Source of the DNA: SYIM01 sp041182885
GTDB taxonomy: Bacteria > Pseudomonadota > Gammaproteobacteria > Burkholderiales > Burkholderiaceae_E
DNA length: 64,000 nt
Reading direction: 5' to 3'
NCBI GenBank assembly: GCA_049423065.1
Contig: JBMSQB010000005.1
Location: forward strand, 1-64,000
Positions 1 to 6,992 of the stretch are shown piece after piece. Under the pieces are notes generated by a model that was not told the origin of the DNA, made no database searches, and worked only from the letters and a program-made list of their open reading frames with translations. Made by a program: the position numbers and the translations under genes. Numbering within the stretch: position 1 is the first letter of the stretch; each line of letters begins with the position of its first letter.

Positions 1-246
1 CGAGAGGACCGGAGTGGACGCACCTCTGGTGTACCTGTTGTCACGCCAGTGGCATTGCAGGGTAGCTATGTGCGGAAGAGATAACCGCTGAAAGCATCTA
101 AGCGGGAAACTTGCCTGAAGATGAGATCTCCCGGGGACTTGATCCCCCTTAAGGGTCGTCCGAGACCAGGACGTTGATAGGCCAGGTGTGGAAGCGTGGT
201 GACACGTTAAGCTAACTGGTACTAATTGCCCGTGAGGCTTGACCCT
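1..246 (+). rRNA. rrl: 23S ribosomal RNA, 3' end (partial)
   Basis: This is the last part of the large-subunit rRNA; the window begins inside the gene. The conserved 3'-terminal domain is readable, including the helix VI end segments around GGTACTAATTGCCCGTGAGG at about 220-239. The 3' end is placed by analogy with E. coli, whose mature 23S ends shortly after the same GAGGCTT segment. It is followed by a 216-base spacer and then 5S, the usual rrn order. No tRNA is visible in that spacer. Confidence 0.96.
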
Positions 247-462
247 ATAACTTTGCAAAGAATCTGGCGGGTCGTCAGATTCGAGCCTGCGCTGTACCGC
301 AAAGCAAAGTTGTGGATGCCTCACAACCCGCGTAAACCAGATCGCGTAGCATTCGCGGTGTGATCTGGTGAAGCTTGATCAAGACTGAATGCTTCCTGTT
401 TCGTCAGAAACAGGTCTTCTCGCCGAATTGGTCCGGCTGCCTGGCAGCAGGACAAAAAGTTA

Positions 463-579
463 TGCCTGATGACAATAGAGCGGTGGTACCACCCCTTCCC
501 ATCCCGAACAGGACCGTGAAACGCCGCATCGCCGATGATAGTGAGCATCTCGCTCGTGAAAGTAGGACATTGTCAGGCA
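463..579 (+). rRNA. rrf: 5S ribosomal RNA
   Basis: The gene is about 117 nt. Its ends pair (TGCCTGA at the start with TCAGGCA at the end), and the highly conserved loop segment CCCATCCCGAACAGGACCGT is present, as in betaproteobacterial 5S. It lies 216 bases after the 23S 3' end and just before a strong hairpin terminator, so it is the last gene of the rRNA operon. Confidence 0.96.
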
Positions 580-590
580 CCCTTCGAGAA

Positions 591-625
591 AAGCCCACCC
601 GAGCGTATGCTCCGGTGGGCTTTTT
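591..625 (+). terminator. Rho-independent terminator of the rRNA operon
   Basis: A hairpin pairs GCCCACC (593-599) with GGTGGGC (614-620). A C-C mismatch and an inner GAGC/GCTC stem follow, closing a GTAT loop. A run of five T follows at 621-625. It lies 12 bases after 5S. Confidence 0.93.
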
Positions 626-667
626 GCATTGTTTCGGCGCGGATTCACGCGCGGGGAGCCAATTGTA

Positions 668-1636
668 ATGACCGCCTTTCGTAAACCGCTGATCGCGCTT
701 GCGATCGGTGATCCCGCCGGCATCAGTCCAGAGCTCACTGCGAGGGTCGTGGCACTCCCTGAGATTCGAGAGGCTGCAACGGTCGCTGTCATCGGGGATC
801 GTCGGGTTTTCGAACAAGGAGCTCGAGTGGCTGGGCTTTCGGTTGAGCCCGAGATTTTTGTGGACCTCGCCAATCTCGATCCGACCAGCATCGCTCGAGG
901 CGTTGCAAGTCGCGAAGGAGGCGCTTCGGCGCTCGCCAATTATCGACGCGCACTGGCCATGGTCAGCGCTGGCGAGGCGCACGCTGTTTGTTTCACGCCC
1001 TTCAACAAGCAGGCGATGCGGCTCGCCCACGCGGGTTACGACGACGAAATCCGGTTCACTGCACAGGAAATCGGTTTCACTGGCACTGCGACCGAATTCA
1101 ATATCCTGGAGGGACTGTGGAATGCACGGGTGACCTCCCACATTCCGCTGAAAGAAGTCTCTGCTGCGCTCGATCCGGAGGCGATCTTGAGCGCGCTCGA
1201 GCTGACCGCCACGGCGCTCGAGGCTGCGGGTTTCCGCCCGCCCCGCATTGGCGTCGCGGCGCTGAACCCGCACGCGGGAGACGGCGGCAATTTTGGACGC
1301 GAAGAGATTGACATCATCGCGCCTGCCGTCGAGCGGGCGCAGGCAATGGGGCTGCCAGCCGAGGGCCCATTTCCCGCAGATACCGTGTTCGTTCGGGCCA
1401 AGTCTGGCCAGTTTGACGCCGTGCTCACCATGTATCACGATCAGGGACAGATCGCGATGAAGCTGCTTGGGTTCGACCGCGGTGTGACGCTGCTGGGCGG
1501 ATTCCCGTTCCCAATCTGTACGCCCGCTCACGGCACGGCTTACGATATAGCCGGTCGCGGCCTTGCCAATGTCGGCGCTGCTCGCGCCGCGCTGCTGCTC
1601 GCAGCCCGGATGGCCGCGGGGGCGGTTACTTCCTGA
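668..1636 (+). CDS. pdxA: PdxA-family 4-hydroxythreonine-4-phosphate dehydrogenase-like protein
   Basis: This 322-residue NAD-dependent dehydrogenase belongs to the PdxA family. The N-terminal GDPAGISPEL motif is present, and so are the three metal-binding histidines of the family: SHIP (about H158), NPHAGDGG (about H202) and MYHDQGQ (about H257). PdxA proper oxidises 4-phosphohydroxy-L-threonine in vitamin B6 synthesis. The variant motif GFPFPICTPAHGTA and the catabolic neighbours, with no pdxJ or ksgA nearby, suggest a PdxA2-type paralogue acting on a sugar acid or another hydroxyacid; that is inference. The ATG at 668 was chosen over an upstream in-frame ATG because it begins at the family's usual N-terminus and has GGGAG ten bases before it. 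It is the first gene of a four-gene operon. Confidence 0.85.
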   Translation: MTAFRKPLIALAIGDPAGISPELTARVVALPEIREAATVAVIGDRRVFEQGARVAGLSVEPEIFVDLANLDPTSIARGVASREGGASALANYRRALAMVSAGEAHAVCFTPFNKQAMRLAHAGYDDEIRFTAQEIGFTGTATEFNILEGLWNARVTSHIPLKEVSAALDPEAILSALELTATALEAAGFRPPRIGVAALNPHAGDGGNFGREEIDIIAPAVERAQAMGLPAEGPFPADTVFVRAKSGQFDAVLTMYHDQGQIAMKLLGFDRGVTLLGGFPFPICTPAHGTAYDIAGRGLANVGAARAALLLAARMAAGAVTS

Positions 1637-1649
1637 CCGGAGTTGCCTG

Positions 1650-2633
1650 ATGAAGCCCTTGATTGCCAATCGATTGTTTCGCTGGTTCACTGCCGCTGGC
1701 CTTGCCGTGGCGTCGACATCCGCGGTGGCTCAAATCTGGCCGGGTGGGCAGCCGCTACGCGTCATCGTTCCGTTTCCCGGCGGCGCGAGCACGCTTGACT
1801 CCGTGGTCCGGACGCTTGCTCCCGAGATGTCGCGAGCGCTTGGTGTGCCGGTCATTGTTGACAATCGGCCGGGTGCTGGAACGGTCATCGGGGTCGATGC
1901 CACCGCCAAGGCCACCGATGGACGCACGATCGGCACCGTCGCCAACAGTTTCACGGTCAACCAGACGCTGGTAAAGAATCTTCCCTACGATGCGCTTCGT
2001 GATCTGCAGCCGGTGGTGCTGATGGCACGCACTGCCAATGTGCTCGCGGTCAGGCCGACGCTTCCGGTGAGTAACCTCGCCGAGCTGGTTGACTACGCAA
2101 GGAAAAATCCCGGGCGCCTGTCATATGGGTCATTTGGCAACGGGACGACCGCACACTTTGCAGGCGAAATGTTGAAGAGCCAGGCGGGTGTGTTCATCGT
2201 GCACATACCGTATCGAGGCCAGGGCCCCGCGCTCACCGATCTGCTGGGCGGCAACATCGACATGATGTTCGGCAATCTTCCCGATTTTCTGCCCCATATC
2301 CGCTCGGGCAGGCTGAAGGCGCTTGGCACAACCTACCTTACGCGCGCGCCACTGGCTCCCGAGATTCCGACGGTGGCCGAGCAAGGCTTCCCGGGATTCG
2401 AAACCGACTCATGGTATGGCGTGATTGCGCCGGCCTCGATGCCAAAAGAAACCGTGGAGCGCATTGCCGCAGCGGTCAACCGCGCGCTTGACGACCCCGC
2501 CACACAGCGCAATCTCGCGGATCGAGGCATCGAAAAAATCGGCGGAAACACCGCACGACTGGGCGAACATATCCGGGCGGAAATTGCCAAGTACGCGAAG
2601 ATCGTTCGCGATTCCGGCATGCAAATCGACTGA
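1650..2633 (+). CDS. Bug-family tripartite tricarboxylate transporter substrate-binding protein
   Basis: This 327-residue periplasmic solute receptor has a cleavable signal peptide (a basic start, then a hydrophobic core ending AVAQ at about 28-31). The typical Bug motifs follow: PLRVIVPFPGGAS, then VDNRPGAGTVIG around residues 70-82, and PEIPTVAEQG near the C-terminus. Bug proteins bind small carboxylates, often dicarboxylic or aromatic acids, and usually work with TctAB-type permeases, none of which is in this window. The gene starts 13 bases after the PdxA-like gene, so uptake and first enzymatic steps are probably co-expressed. The ligand cannot be read from sequence. Confidence 0.93.
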   Translation: MKPLIANRLFRWFTAAGLAVASTSAVAQIWPGGQPLRVIVPFPGGASTLDSVVRTLAPEMSRALGVPVIVDNRPGAGTVIGVDATAKATDGRTIGTVANSFTVNQTLVKNLPYDALRDLQPVVLMARTANVLAVRPTLPVSNLAELVDYARKNPGRLSYGSFGNGTTAHFAGEMLKSQAGVFIVHIPYRGQGPALTDLLGGNIDMMFGNLPDFLPHIRSGRLKALGTTYLTRAPLAPEIPTVAEQGFPGFETDSWYGVIAPASMPKETVERIAAAVNRALDDPATQRNLADRGIEKIGGNTARLGEHIRAEIAKYAKIVRDSGMQID

Positions 2634-2648
2634 GAGGCGGCTCGCTTC

Positions 2649-3440
2649 ATGGATCTCTACCCGTGCAACACTTTCGAGCCTGGCGGCTATCGCTTCCTGC
2701 CAAGCGTCTTTCAATACTCGGCCGGTGTCGCGGCGTTGCCCGGCTTTCGAATCGAACAGGTCCAGTTTTCGCAGGCTGTTCCGCTTGAAGCCGCATTTGC
2801 GTTCGTGGAGCGCCATCTGAAGGCAATCGGGCGGCCCACCACGGCGTTCGCGCACTGCGAGTTGCGTTCGCCCCGACAGTTTGACGACCAGGGCTTTATC
2901 GACTTCAACCGCCGCTATGTGCGCAAGCTCGCCGAGTGGGGCGTGTACACAGCGGAGCGCGAAGGAAGGGGAGCGATCAATCCTGTGGCCCGTACCAACG
3001 TCGTGCCCGCTCATCATCCGCCCGGCGAGATCTCCATGGCGGCATTCAGCTACAGCGTTCCAAGCGTTGGGAGCGCGGGTGACTCATTCGTTCTTGCCGG
3101 AGGTGGCGATGCCCGCAAGGGGCCCGAGCCCTATCGCGACCGGATCGTTGCTTTTGGTGACACATCGCCCGGCGGGCTGCGAACCAAGGTCGCTTTCGTG
3201 GTTGCCGAAATGACGCGAAGGCTCGCATCATTTGGGTTGGGCTGGCAGCATGCCGGCGCAGTACGCGCCTACAGCGTTCATGCCATCACCGACGCGGTGA
3301 TTGCCGAACTCGCAATACCGGGGCGAATTGCCTGCGGACTCACCTGGCACGTGGCGCACCCGCCAGTCCAGGGTTTGGCTTATGAGATGGACGTGCGTGG
3401 TCAGGTCGATGTCATCGTGCGTGACGGAGCGGGACAATGA
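2649..3440 (+). CDS. Conserved protein resembling 2-amino-5-chloromuconate deaminase (CnbZ) family
   Basis: This 263-residue soluble protein has no signal peptide or membrane segment. I recognise it weakly, from overall pattern, as resembling the CnbZ-type deaminase family, which deaminates aminomuconates in nitroaromatic degradation. Shared features are a Tyr/Pro-rich N-terminal half, an NPVARTNVVP-type central segment and a C-terminal HVAHPPVQGL segment. No catalytic residue can be assigned with certainty. Its stop codon overlaps the start of the next gene (ATGA at 3437-3440), a sign of translational coupling with the aspartate-dehydrogenase-like gene. That pairing suggests release or handling of ammonia or an imine, which is inference only. 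Confidence 0.5.
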   Translation: MDLYPCNTFEPGGYRFLPSVFQYSAGVAALPGFRIEQVQFSQAVPLEAAFAFVERHLKAIGRPTTAFAHCELRSPRQFDDQGFIDFNRRYVRKLAEWGVYTAEREGRGAINPVARTNVVPAHHPPGEISMAAFSYSVPSVGSAGDSFVLAGGGDARKGPEPYRDRIVAFGDTSPGGLRTKVAFVVAEMTRRLASFGLGWQHAGAVRAYSVHAITDAVIAELAIPGRIACGLTWHVAHPPVQGLAYEMDVRGQVDVIVRDGAGQ

Positions 3441-4255
3441 CAGCGCAGGCGAGACTTAGGGTTGCCATTGCCGGGCTCGGCGCAATCGGGCGGGCGCTCG
3501 CAGTTCGCCTCGCTGCGGGAGCGGTGCCAGGCGTTGAACTGGTTGCGGTATCGGCCCGGGATCTGGCCCGGGCGGCCCAATTTGCAGCAACCCTCCCGCA
3601 CCCCGTCAAGGTGCTGGGCATTGAAGCGCTCGAGCCCGAGGCTGATGTGGTGATCGAGTGTGCGCCCGCAGCGGTGCTGGGCGAGATCATCGGTCCGTTT
3701 CTGCACGCGAGGAAGCAGGCAATCGTGCTGTCGGTGGGGGCGCTGCTTTCACGACCTGATCTCATCGATCTGGCAAGGCAAACCGGAGGCTCGATCGTGG
3801 TGCCCACAGGCGCACTGATCGGTCTTGACGCCATGCTGGCCGCCGCCGAAGGCACGATTTACTCGGTCCGCATGGTCACCCGAAAGCCGCCTGGCGGTCT
3901 GGTCGGCGCGCCGCATCTGGTCGACAACCAGATCTCCATTGAGGGGCTGACCGAGCCCAAGCGTGTGTTCACCGGTACCGCACGCGAGGCGGCAAAGGGC
4001 TTCCCCGCCAATCTCAATGTGGCGGTTGCTCTCGCGCTCGCAGGGGTGGGGCCGGATAAAACCGTGCTCGAAATCTGGGCAGATCCCACTGTGACGCGGA
4101 ACACTCATACGATCTCGGTCGATGCCGACTCCGCGCGTTTCACCATGACGATCGAAAACATTCCGTCGGAAAACCCGAAGACCGGGCGAATCGTGGCCCA
4201 GAGCGTCATTGCGCTGCTTCGCAAGATGAGCGCCACGCTCAAAGTCGGCACCTGA
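3437..4255 (+). CDS. nadX: Aspartate dehydrogenase (NadX) family protein
   Basis: This 272-residue NAD(P)-binding oxidoreductase has an N-terminal Rossmann motif, AGLGAIG (about 11-17). Family signatures follow: VPTGALIGLDAM, RKPPGGLVGAP and the C-terminal ENIPSENPKTGRIV. The family converts L-aspartate to iminoaspartate or oxaloacetate plus ammonia, or the reverse. Some members feed NAD synthesis; others sit in catabolic clusters. Here nadA and nadC are absent, and the gene is translationally coupled to a deaminase-like gene behind a binding protein. A role in amino-acid or amino-dicarboxylate catabolism is therefore more likely, though this is inference. Confidence 0.85.
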   Translation: MTAQARLRVAIAGLGAIGRALAVRLAAGAVPGVELVAVSARDLARAAQFAATLPHPVKVLGIEALEPEADVVIECAPAAVLGEIIGPFLHARKQAIVLSVGALLSRPDLIDLARQTGGSIVVPTGALIGLDAMLAAAEGTIYSVRMVTRKPPGGLVGAPHLVDNQISIEGLTEPKRVFTGTAREAAKGFPANLNVAVALALAGVGPDKTVLEIWADPTVTRNTHTISVDADSARFTMTIENIPSENPKTGRIVAQSVIALLRKMSATLKVGT

Positions 4256-4264
4256 GGTCGCGCC

Positions 4265-5041
4265 GTGAAGCGGGTAAGGCTTGCACTGCCTCTGCTTATT
4301 GCCTTTGCGCTGGCGGGATGTGCGAGCCTGCAGTCCTCGCCGTCCGAGCCCGATGTGCCGGGGCCGCTCAAGCCCGACCCTGAAGGCGCGGTCGCCGTGA
4401 TGGAGCGGGGCGCAGCCGGCGGGATGCCACCCGGTTGGGAGCCGTGGATCCTTCACCCGTCCAAGCGGAAAACACGCTATGAAGCGCGCGGCCGCAATGG
4501 CGACACGGTGATCTCGGCGTATGCCGATTCTGCAGCCTCAGGTCTGGCGCGCCGAGTCAGTCTTGATCCAACTGCAACGCCCTGGATCGAATGGCGCTGG
4601 CGGGTGGATGCCCTGGTGCCCGGTGCCGACAACACCGATCGCTACGCCGAAGACTCACCCGTGCGGGTGGTACTCGCCTTTGACGGCGATCGTCGCAAGC
4701 TGCCGCTTCGTGATCAGCTGTTTTTCGAGCAGGCGAAACTGTTGAGCGGCGGCCAGGAGATGCCGTATGCCACGCTGATGTACATCTGGGAAAACCGGCA
4801 GCCGGTCGATGCCGTCATCACCAATCCGAATACCGCGCGCGTACGGAAGATTGTCGTCTCGAGTGGCAGTAACGGTGTGGGGACCTGGCAGCGCTACCGC
4901 CGCAATTTCGTGGACGATTATCGGCGCGCATTCGGGACTGAACCTGGCCGACTGATCGGTATCGCGATCCTCACCGATACCGACAATACCCGGCAGCAGG
5001 TGTCTGCGCAGTACGGAAAGATCCGCCTCCTTGAGCGCTGA
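4265..5041 (+). CDS. DUF3047 domain lipoprotein
   Basis: This 258-residue protein starts at GTG. It has a lipoprotein signal: basic start, hydrophobic stretch, then lipobox LAGC with the acyl-Cys at about 19. The mature part carries the DUF3047 pattern: WIEWRWRV, then NTDRYAEDSPVRVVLAFDGD, and the late segments TWQRYRRNFVDDYRRAFG and IGIAILTDTDNT. The function of DUF3047 is unknown; Trp and Asp clusters suggest carbohydrate or ligand binding. It follows the previous gene by nine bases, so it may be the fifth member of that operon. It could also be an independent envelope protein. Confidence 0.82.
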   Translation: MKRVRLALPLLIAFALAGCASLQSSPSEPDVPGPLKPDPEGAVAVMERGAAGGMPPGWEPWILHPSKRKTRYEARGRNGDTVISAYADSAASGLARRVSLDPTATPWIEWRWRVDALVPGADNTDRYAEDSPVRVVLAFDGDRRKLPLRDQLFFEQAKLLSGGQEMPYATLMYIWENRQPVDAVITNPNTARVRKIVVSSGSNGVGTWQRYRRNFVDDYRRAFGTEPGRLIGIAILTDTDNTRQQVSAQYGKIRLLER

Positions 5042-5141
5042 TCAGTAACCCTAGGCGTGGCACGGGATTTCGGAGTTTGAGTCCGATGCTCCGTTGAAAT
5101 CCGGAGGTTCACGCCAGTCAATGATAACCAGGAGACCCCGC

Positions 5142-6368
5142 ATGTTCGCAAAGCTTTCAATCCGTCATACCGCCATGGCGGCCGCGCTGGCGCTTTCTAC
5201 CCTGCACATGGCGCATGCGCAGGCGCCTGCAGCTGCTCCGCCGCCAGCCTGGAAGCAGGGCATGCCTGCCAACATGGCGAACTCTCCGCTTGCGCCGCTC
5301 GCGGGCAAGATGACCGTCACGCCGGCAAGCGATATTCCAATCGACCGGATCAAGTTGCCGCCTGGCTTCAAGGTGGAGGTCTGGGCCACAGGGCTGCCCG
5401 GCGGTCGGGCGATGGCGCGTGGCGATGATGGAAAGATTTACGTGGGCACCCGCGCCATCGGGCGCGTGTATGAGGTGACCGACTCGGGCGGTCAACGCAC
5501 GGTTCGGACCGTTGTCGACAAACTGAACCAGCCAGCGGGCGTGGCCTTTCGCAACGGGTCCCTTTACGTCATGGCAATTGACAAGGCGCTCCGCTTTGAC
5601 GGCATCGAGAAGAATCCAGCAGCCGCGCCGGTCGACATGACCGCGGTCTTCAAACTGCCGCCGCTTCAGCATCACAACTGGAAATACATTGCCTTCGGGC
5701 CGGACGGCAAGCTTTATGTGCCGTTTGGTGCACCCTGCAATATCTGCGAACTGCCCACGCCCGAATATGCGCAGATCCGCCGCTACAACGCCGATGGCTC
5801 GGGCATGGAAGTGATCGCCACGGGTGTCCGTAATTCAGTGGGATTCGACTGGCACCCGGTCACGCGCGAACTGTGGTTCAGCAATCACGGTCGCGACTGG
5901 ATGGGCGACGACCTGCCGCATGACACGATGCACCGCCTTGGAAAAACCGGGCAGCACTTCGGCTTTCCGCATTGCCATCAGGGTGACCTGCCCGATACCG
6001 ACGTGAAGAAAGACAATCCGTGCGGTGGTGTCGAGAAGCCCGTCGCATTGATGGGTCCTCATGCGGCGACCATGGGCGTCACGTTCTACACCGGCAACAT
6101 GTTCCCCGCGGAATACCGCAATGTTGCGTTCAACGCGCGCAAGGGCTCCTGGAATCGCACCAAGAAGATTGGTTACGACGTCGTCGTAATTCGTTCGAAC
6201 CCGGATGGCAGCAACGCCCGGGTCGAGCCATTCATGACCGGGTTCATGAACGAGGCAGACCAGAGCTTCTGGGGTCGTCCGGCTTATCTGCTGCAAATGC
6301 CGGATGGTTCGATGCTGGTCTCCGACGAGCAGCTGGGCGCGATCTATCGCGTCTCTTACAGCCGCTGA
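5142..6368 (+). CDS. PQQ-dependent sugar dehydrogenase (soluble aldose/sorbosone dehydrogenase type), periplasmic
   Basis: This 408-residue exported protein has a signal peptide ending in AHAQA (about 25-29). A six-bladed beta-propeller of the GSDH/sorbosone dehydrogenase family follows. Recognisable segments are IKLPPGFKVEVWATGLPGGR, LQHHNWKYIAFGPDGKLYVP (carrying the family's catalytic His) and GVRNSVGFDWHP followed by LWFSNHGRDW. Near the C-terminus, SFWGRPAYLLQMPDGSMLVS is typical of the cofactor face. It should oxidise aldose sugars or related aldehydes with PQQ and pass electrons to a cytochrome. The ATG at 5142 has GGAG eight bases upstream; the longer in-frame start would bury the signal peptide. 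The next genes encode a dihaem cytochrome and a PqqU-like receptor. Confidence 0.88.
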   Translation: MFAKLSIRHTAMAAALALSTLHMAHAQAPAAAPPPAWKQGMPANMANSPLAPLAGKMTVTPASDIPIDRIKLPPGFKVEVWATGLPGGRAMARGDDGKIYVGTRAIGRVYEVTDSGGQRTVRTVVDKLNQPAGVAFRNGSLYVMAIDKALRFDGIEKNPAAAPVDMTAVFKLPPLQHHNWKYIAFGPDGKLYVPFGAPCNICELPTPEYAQIRRYNADGSGMEVIATGVRNSVGFDWHPVTRELWFSNHGRDWMGDDLPHDTMHRLGKTGQHFGFPHCHQGDLPDTDVKKDNPCGGVEKPVALMGPHAATMGVTFYTGNMFPAEYRNVAFNARKGSWNRTKKIGYDVVVIRSNPDGSNARVEPFMTGFMNEADQSFWGRPAYLLQMPDGSMLVSDEQLGAIYRVSYSR

Positions 6369-6375
6369 TCTGCGC

Positions 6376-6987
6376 TTGAGACCTTACGCAGCCCTCGCGC
6401 GGCGCTTTGCGCTCACGCTCGCGTTCGCGCTGGGAGTCGTTCCCGGCGCGGGGCTGCTTCAGGCGCAGCAGTTGCCTGCGGGGCTGGCGGCGAGACTGGC
6501 CGCCTGTGGCGCGTGTCACGGTGTGGATGGCAACGCGCCGTTGCGAGACACCCCCTCGCTTGCCGGTCAGCCGGTGGTTTTCCTTGAAAATCAGATGGTG
6601 CTGATTCGTGAGGGCATCCGCGAGATTGCGCTGATGAAGGGTGCGCTCGATGGCATCACCGATACAGACATCGCAGCACTCGCCCGTCACTACGCACGCC
6701 AGCCGCTCAAGCCACCGGCGGCTGAGCGCGACGCAGCGTTGTTTGCAAAGGGTGAACAGCTCGCCCAGCAAAATCGGTGCGGAAGCTGTCATCTGCCCAG
6801 TTACGCGGGGCGGGAGCAGATGCCCAGGCTTGCCGCGCAGCGGGAGGATTTTCTGCTTCACTCGATGCGCCAGTTCGCGAGCAACCAGGCAGTGGGGCGC
6901 GATACCTTGATGGCAGCGTCGCTCCACGGACTGAGCGATTCTGACCTGATCGCGATCGCGCATTACCTCTCCCGTATCGGACCCTGA
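6376..6987 (+). CDS. Dihaem cytochrome c (c4-like), periplasmic
   Basis: This protein of about 203 residues has a signal peptide (FALTLAFALG, ending near LQAQQ) and two haem-attachment motifs, CGACH (44-48) and CGSCH (135-139). The two halves look like duplicated class I cytochrome domains. It is the likely electron acceptor for the sugar dehydrogenase encoded immediately upstream. No ATG gives a sensible N-terminus. TTG at 6376, seven bases after the dehydrogenase stop, places a normal signal peptide; CTG at 6370 is an alternative. It is followed after five bases by the TonB-dependent receptor. Confidence 0.9.
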   Translation: MRPYAALARRFALTLAFALGVVPGAGLLQAQQLPAGLAARLAACGACHGVDGNAPLRDTPSLAGQPVVFLENQMVLIREGIREIALMKGALDGITDTDIAALARHYARQPLKPPAAERDAALFAKGEQLAQQNRCGSCHLPSYAGREQMPRLAAQREDFLLHSMRQFASNQAVGRDTLMAASLHGLSDSDLIAIAHYLSRIGP

Positions 6988-6992
6988 GCGCA

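Noticed and set aside
247..462. tRNA gene between 23S and 5S
   Set aside because: No cloverleaf can be drawn; the spacer only holds short inverted repeats such as those used in rRNA processing.
404..1690. Long minus-strand reading frame of about 428 codons across 5S and the PdxA-like gene
   Set aside because: It covers a rRNA gene, has no family motif and lies opposite a clear PdxA-family gene.
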